Shown here piece by piece: positions 60,901 through 64,000 of a stretch of DNA of 64,000 nucleotides. A program made the translations under genes and the position numbers. The stretch covers positions 1 to 64,000 of the forward strand of contig NZ_FQYY01000010.1 in the NCBI RefSeq assembly GCF_900141885.1, given 5' to 3'. Position 1 is the stretch's first letter; each line of letters starts with the position of its first letter. The notes beneath the pieces are model-generated. The model saw only the letters and a program-made list of their open reading frames with translations. It was not told the origin of the DNA and ran no database searches. The stretch comes from Mesonia phycicola. Its GTDB lineage: Bacteria; Bacteroidota; Bacteroidia; Flavobacteriales; Flavobacteriaceae.

Positions 60901-62995
60901 TTGCTATTTCGCCTTGGTAAACTTCGGTTTGATATTCGTGATTTTTATTTTGGGTTACTAAATCTATAAGCCCATTTACTTCTTTTATAATTTTGTTGGT
61001 ATCTATAAATTCTTTGAACTTGAATTTAGAAGATTCAGATAGTGAAATGCCCAACTTATCAAAGAAACTCGTCTTCGTTTCAAAACGAGATACGGGCTGA
61101 TATAGTGGCGTTAAATTATCGTAATCTATGGCGCCAAAACCATTACTATAGTTAAATTCTTCTGCATTTTCTGAAAACTTATCTAGGTAAACTTGTTCGT
61201 TTTTAGTAATTTTTGGACGCGCGTTATATGTTTTAATCTGTTCTTCAACAAAATTAGATTGCCTATTACTATCGTGTAAAAGGGTTAACAATTCTAAGCC
61301 TGCTAAACGTTGGTCTATACTTTTTGAAGTTACTAGATTAATAGTAGTATTTCTTAAATCATCTACCGTTAACTTTAGTATTATTTGTAGTAATGTAGTA
61401 CGTAAATTTTTATGTTTTCGTTTTAACAAATCTTCTACAATTTGTAAATCTTCTTCGTACAAATGCATTCTACTAAATAAATTGAGTCCGGTAGCCATTA
61501 ATATTTCATTTCTATTACAAATGATAGTTCTGGCTAAAGCACGTTTCCAATTATATTTGTCTAAATTTAAACGTTCTCTTTTTTCTGCATTTAGATTTAA
61601 ATTATAAAACGAATAGCTATATTGTTTAGGGTACACTTTACGTATATATTCTTCTCTAAACTCTGTAGGGAATACCTCTACATCTTTAGCCATTAACTCT
61701 AATTGTGCTTCTGTAGCGCTATAAATTAAAAAGCGAAAGAAGTAATAAGAAGAAGGTGTAAAACTCCACCACGAGAATATTTTACTCTCAAAGGTTTTAC
61801 CTTTTTCTTCTGCTGTTTTGGCAACCTCTAGCAATTTTTGAAGAGTAGTATCATCTAATGGAGTTTCTGGTAAGTTTACCGCCAACCAATGGTCTACAGC
61901 GTAATCTTCGCCTAAGTGTTCTGTAAAATAAGGCACTAAAGCATCATTAGTTCTATCTGTTTTACTAATAAAGTATAAGGCTAGAATTTTTTTGTGACGA
62001 TCTTTAGACTCCAACACAATATCTATTGCCTTTCTATTAGCCGTGTCTACATCTAAAATTGCAATAGACCACAACCCAATCAAGACTTCTAAATTATCTT
62101 TACTTTTTAAGTAAGTATCTACGTCTTTTACATTTAAAATTAACGTGTGTGCTAATTCTAGCACACGATTAATTACCGATTTTTTAGGCGTATCCCAATT
62201 TAATCCAAACCACGCGCTTACTGCTTTGGTAACACTTGTAAAACGCGTAAGGTCGTTATCTAAAACAACCTTAATCATATATTTTAATGCACTAAGTCCC
62301 GCTTCGTCTAAAGACTCTAAAATGGTTTGTCTTAAGCCTTCTTGACGTTGTGCTGCCAATAATAACTTGGCTACCATTTCCCAGTGTTTTTCTTCTTTAG
62401 AAAACAACAAGGCTTTAATAATGTCTGAACTTATTCCTCCAACTTCATCTTCTCCCTGAATAATATCGTCTAACAGTTCATCAAACATTCCATTGCCGTT
62501 ATGGAGTAAAGTAGCTAGAAAATAACTATTTCCGTGCGGGAAATAGGTGCTGTATTGAAAATGTTCTTGTAAAGATAATCCGCCAAAACCTTTTCTACTT
62601 AAACTTAAGAAATGTGTAAAAACTTGAAGTTTATTACGCAATGTATCTTCCGTTTTTACAGACCTAAACGCTTTTCTATTATAACCTTTTTGGTAAGGTA
62701 AAGTATCTATAAAGTCCCACATATCTGCTAAGTATGGTGCTTGTATAATACCAAATAATTGCATCCCTAAACGCATTCCTTCTTCGTTACGCCAAGGGTT
62801 ATTATTAATGGCATCTTCAGAAACCGCAATGTAATCTGTAGTGGTATAATAATCTCTTCTTTCGCCTTTATCAATGCGACCTAAAATTTTAGCTAGTACT
62901 CTATAAGGCTCAGAAAATGCACGAAATTCAAAACGGTCTACTTCTGGTTTTCTATGGATGTGAATATGCTTTTCAGCTTCTTCTATTGGAATCAT
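57992..62995 (-). CDS. DUF4132 (with DUF5724-like N-terminus) giant protein
   Basis: 1667 residues. The last 350 or so carry the DUF4132 domain: RELYLITDDEREHSNRSERYQGYQIQPKKTVALLRGRGWTVSMEDGLQKVYHKRGFIATMYA and VVSVAHVGGVDPEASHSTMQMRAALAEESAKLFKLANITVKERHVFIKGKLGEYSIHLGSGMVSK. The N-terminal 1200 residues are helical and repeat-like, as in DUF5724-DUF4132 proteins. No signal peptide or membrane segment. E. coli MolR and YehI belong to this family; no function is established. It is the largest gene of the window and of the regulon (site 11). Confidence 0.88.
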   Translation of the reverse strand: MIPIEEAEKHIHIHRKPEVDRFEFRAFSEPYRVLAKILGRIDKGERRDYYTTTDYIAVSEDAINNNPWRNEEGMRLGMQLFGIIQAPYLADMWDFIDTLPYQKGYNRKAFRSVKTEDTLRNKLQVFTHFLSLSRKGFGGLSLQEHFQYSTYFPHGNSYFLATLLHNGNGMFDELLDDIIQGEDEVGGISSDIIKALLFSKEEKHWEMVAKLLLAAQRQEGLRQTILESLDEAGLSALKYMIKVVLDNDLTRFTSVTKAVSAWFGLNWDTPKKSVINRVLELAHTLILNVKDVDTYLKSKDNLEVLIGLWSIAILDVDTANRKAIDIVLESKDRHKKILALYFISKTDRTNDALVPYFTEHLGEDYAVDHWLAVNLPETPLDDTTLQKLLEVAKTAEEKGKTFESKIFSWWSFTPSSYYFFRFLIYSATEAQLELMAKDVEVFPTEFREEYIRKVYPKQYSYSFYNLNLNAEKRERLNLDKYNWKRALARTIICNRNEILMATGLNLFSRMHLYEEDLQIVEDLLKRKHKNLRTTLLQIILKLTVDDLRNTTINLVTSKSIDQRLAGLELLTLLHDSNRQSNFVEEQIKTYNARPKITKNEQVYLDKFSENAEEFNYSNGFGAIDYDNLTPLYQPVSRFETKTSFFDKLGISLSESSKFKFKEFIDTNKIIKEVNGLIDLVTQNKNHEYQTEVYQGEIATTYIAKGIRDIKNLGDNATAEERLHNIPLAEVWIAWYEQSKLNDFEMYAAIRYIANRNNPFGDYKDLEPFARQYYPDLNGLNLGDARQYYTTSDSYETILRRLAKVYTDMKTIISFKLDVMEDMIANFPNNLKLVQFQSSNYRYNTKTYNWANVVLPLAPGLSNTNLDYLSSEQLQRYWGLYMYLVAQDINHPTATTDVKVITEQEKRPGVVPFPKLEVTLKLYKAGLINDDDLRFQALNSHELMVIMDGGFNYRMNYKLIERGSIPKHVIEPLKANLLETELERGDITTTATGYMSGIHRVEGVNYVFRILERLGKDNFERGYSYYGDSRKTIFSNILKKTAFKDTESYADFAQLADTSKITKKRLVELACYATQWTGVVGEYLGLENLESAVWWFQAHASDYMNSEKETIISRYSNIPKSDFALGAIDVDWFNKVYTAIGKSNWKLLHDAAKYISDGNGHRQVKLYSSVMLGEVKITETLKKIKDKRDKDYVRALGLIPLSKTVPEKDLLKRYNLLQDFLKESKQFGAQRQESEAIAVEIALDNLSRTAGYTDRVRFSWAMEAKATQTIMQNAKITIEVTEIELIINELGKAEIKVTKAGKSLKNIPAKLRKDKQVITLKDHKTYLSRQYSRTRLSLENAMVNEDEFTASEIQKMMQHPIVKAILSKLVMYVPEKEITGFYKEGVLTNPTGKTHALAETDVLRIAHASHLYKTVEWDTYQKHLFAERLVQPFKQVFRELYLITDDEREHSNRSERYQGYQIQPKKTVALLRGRGWTVSMEDGLQKVYHKRGFIATMYAMADWYSPSEAEAPTLEDICFHAIDTYQRIPLTEIPEVVFSEIMRDIDLVVSVAHVGGVDPEASHSTMQMRAALAEESAKLFKLANITVKERHVFIKGKLGEYSIHLGSGMVSKNGLALSIIPVHSQHRGRMFLPFVDDDPKSAEIISKMKLLSEDNKIQDPTILAQINS

Positions 62996-63063
62996 ATCTT
63001 ATTGTGCTTAATCTCTTATTTAAATGTAAAATATTAGCCTATATAAACAGGCAATATTGGCTT

Positions 63064-63109
63064 GCAAGATAAATGTAATCTTAAATTTTGAACTCACGGT
63101 ATTTAGTGA
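63064..63109 (-). promoter_or_regulatory. regulon promoter (site 11, minus strand)
   Basis: Leftward: TCACTAAATACCGTGA (63109-63094), 22 nt, TATCTTGC (63071-63064; 6 of 8). Palindrome is strong, -7 box weakest. It drives the DUF4132 gene at a distance of 68 bases from the -7 box. Confidence 0.75.
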
Positions 63110-63144
63110 TTTTTTCTATTTATGGATTTTTTCGGCTTGTAATA

Positions 63145-63190
63145 TCACAGAATACAGTGACAAATAACACTGTGTTTTAAAATAGGTTTG
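63145..63190 (+). promoter_or_regulatory. regulon promoter (site 12)
   Basis: TCACAGAATACAGTGA (63145-63160), close to a perfect palindrome, 22 nt, TAGGTTTG (63183-63190), a perfect TAnnTTTG. Drives the LRR gene starting at 63214. Confidence 0.85.
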
Positions 63191-63213
63191 TAAAACCAAA
63201 ATTAAACTGCCTT

Positions 63214-64000
63214 ATGATATTTGCTAAACACGAACTTGGTTTCAATTTTAATAATGATGAAGAATCTTTTGAAAAAATTAAAGGATGTGAAAATTACCCA
63301 GAAGATTTTTATTACGAGATTTTTGTACTTGCTAAATCTACTAAAAACAAGCAGATTAGAACCGAATGTGCCAATATCATAAAAAAGCAGGCGCCAGAAG
63401 CTTTACAATTAGCTTTTAAAAGTCGAAAAAAAATTACGCTGATAGAAGATTCTTCTTCTTTTGACAAGAAGCTGATTGCTATATTGGAGTACGGTGTACT
63501 CTCCGAAGACTTAGACCTTTGTAAACTATACACACTTGTTTGTAAGCGTTTATCACTTTCCATTACATATTCAAAAAAAGAAGTGGTTCAACTTTTTATA
63601 GAAACACCACGTCTTTTAAGTCAGTTTAATGGTATTAAAGAATTAACAATTAGCACCTCTAGACAGAAAGAAGGTTTTAGTAGCGTTGTAAACAACATCA
63701 CGCAACTTACCTCATTAGAAAAACTTGAGCTTGAAACTGATTATAAATATATACCAGAAGAACTAGAGCGATTAGTTAACTTAAAAGAGTTTATTCTAAC
63801 AGCACCTAACTTGGTATGGATTCCCGTAGGAATAACCAAGTTAAAAGCACTTAAAAAGTTGGAGTTTAGGGGGAGTTTTCCTTATGGTGAAGACGAGCCT
63901 AACCCTAACATAGTTAACTTTACTTGGCTTACAGAACTTACCAGTTTAAAGCATTTAAGAATAGGTTCTTTTACGGTACAAGATCTCTCTGCTGTAGAGC
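63214..64000 (+). CDS. leucine-rich-repeat protein, 5' part (cut by window edge)
   Basis: ATG 63214 opens a frame with no stop before the end of the window (262 residues seen). Helical N-terminus (MIFAKHELGFNFNNDEESFEKIKGCENYPEDFYYEIFVLAKST) and, from about residue 140, LRRs: LTSLEKLELETDYKYIPEELERLVNLKEFILTAPNLVWIPVGITKLKALKKLEF. It is the second LRR gene of the regulon and the same architecture as 52003-54378. No signal peptide. Confidence 0.82.
   Translation, partial: MIFAKHELGFNFNNDEESFEKIKGCENYPEDFYYEIFVLAKSTKNKQIRTECANIIKKQAPEALQLAFKSRKKITLIEDSSSFDKKLIAILEYGVLSEDLDLCKLYTLVCKRLSLSITYSKKEVVQLFIETPRLLSQFNGIKELTISTSRQKEGFSSVVNNITQLTSLEKLELETDYKYIPEELERLVNLKEFILTAPNLVWIPVGITKLKALKKLEFRGSFPYGEDEPNPNIVNFTWLTELTSLKHLRIGSFTVQDLSAVE

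Noticed and set aside
1-64000. CRISPR arrays, tRNA or rRNA genes
   Set aside because: No short regularly spaced repeats of CRISPR type, no cloverleaf-like sequence and no conserved rRNA blocks were seen on either strand.

Overview
The window is AT-rich DNA of a Flavobacteriia-type bacterium (phylum Bacteroidota). The evidence is the type IX secretion C-terminal sorting domains, lipoproteins and 'CarboxypepD_reg'-type proteins typical of the group, starts without Shine-Dalgarno sequences, and promoters with the TAnnTTTG -7 element. I saw no rRNA, tRNA, CRISPR array or recognisable recombinase or transposase gene.

Region 1 (1 to about 15.5 kb) looks like an integron-like gene-cassette array. 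Copies of a 128-bp imperfect palindrome (195, 3311, 5261, 6171, 7181, 8075, a weaker copy at 10236, decaying copies at 12356, 14320 and 15420) and one copy of a different 123-bp palindrome (940) separate one-to-four-gene units. Each unit starts GTT-N7 and ends with the reverse complement N7-AAC of its own start, a different 10-mer for each cassette. This is the logic of attC sites (AAC...GTT, arms with extrahelical bases, about the length of Vibrio cholerae repeats). The cassettes carry a ParE/RelE toxin-antitoxin pair, a frameshifted S41 peptidase, an erythromycin-esterase-like protein, an XRE regulator with a membrane protein (the only inverted cassette), an SGNH-hydrolase-like lipoprotein, a T9SS cargo protein, a hydrolase/ECF sigma/membrane protein operon and a Crp/DoxX/SRPBCC operon. 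Decayed cassettes with a lipoprotein, HxlR/DoxX and an EmrE-type efflux protein follow.

Region 2 (15.6-30.2 kb) is ordinary chromosomal gene content: an ArsR-like regulator, SDR, DUF6503-like protein, peroxiredoxin-like protein, a 1150-residue PNGase-F-like T9SS protein with a LamG insertion, a carboxymuconolactone-decarboxylase-family gene behind two TetR-type operators, an MtfA-type peptidase with SEC-C motif, and a nucleoside hydrolase / sugar-kinase-like / MepB / MFS operon.

Region 3 (30.2-64 kb) is the most striking. Twelve copies of a 16-bp palindrome (consensus near TCACGGAATACAGTGA) each lie exactly 22 nt upstream of a TAnnTTTG-like -7 box, in front of almost every operon here and on both strands. 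I read this as one regulon under a class-II-type activator. The best candidate activator is the LuxR-type response regulator (33103-33738), encoded with a TPR histidine kinase at the end of one of the regulated operons. The regulated genes include a Bacteroidota Hcp/TssD-like protein, a large TPR protein, a DUF1266-like protein, SUKH/SMI1-like proteins, a PurA-like enzyme with a VWA protein and a coiled-coil protein, DUF6892-like and DUF1963 proteins, an endonuclease V homologue, leucine-rich-repeat proteins and a 1667-residue DUF4132 protein. Their joint function is unknown; the shared promoter architecture is what marks them as a single, apparently undescribed system.
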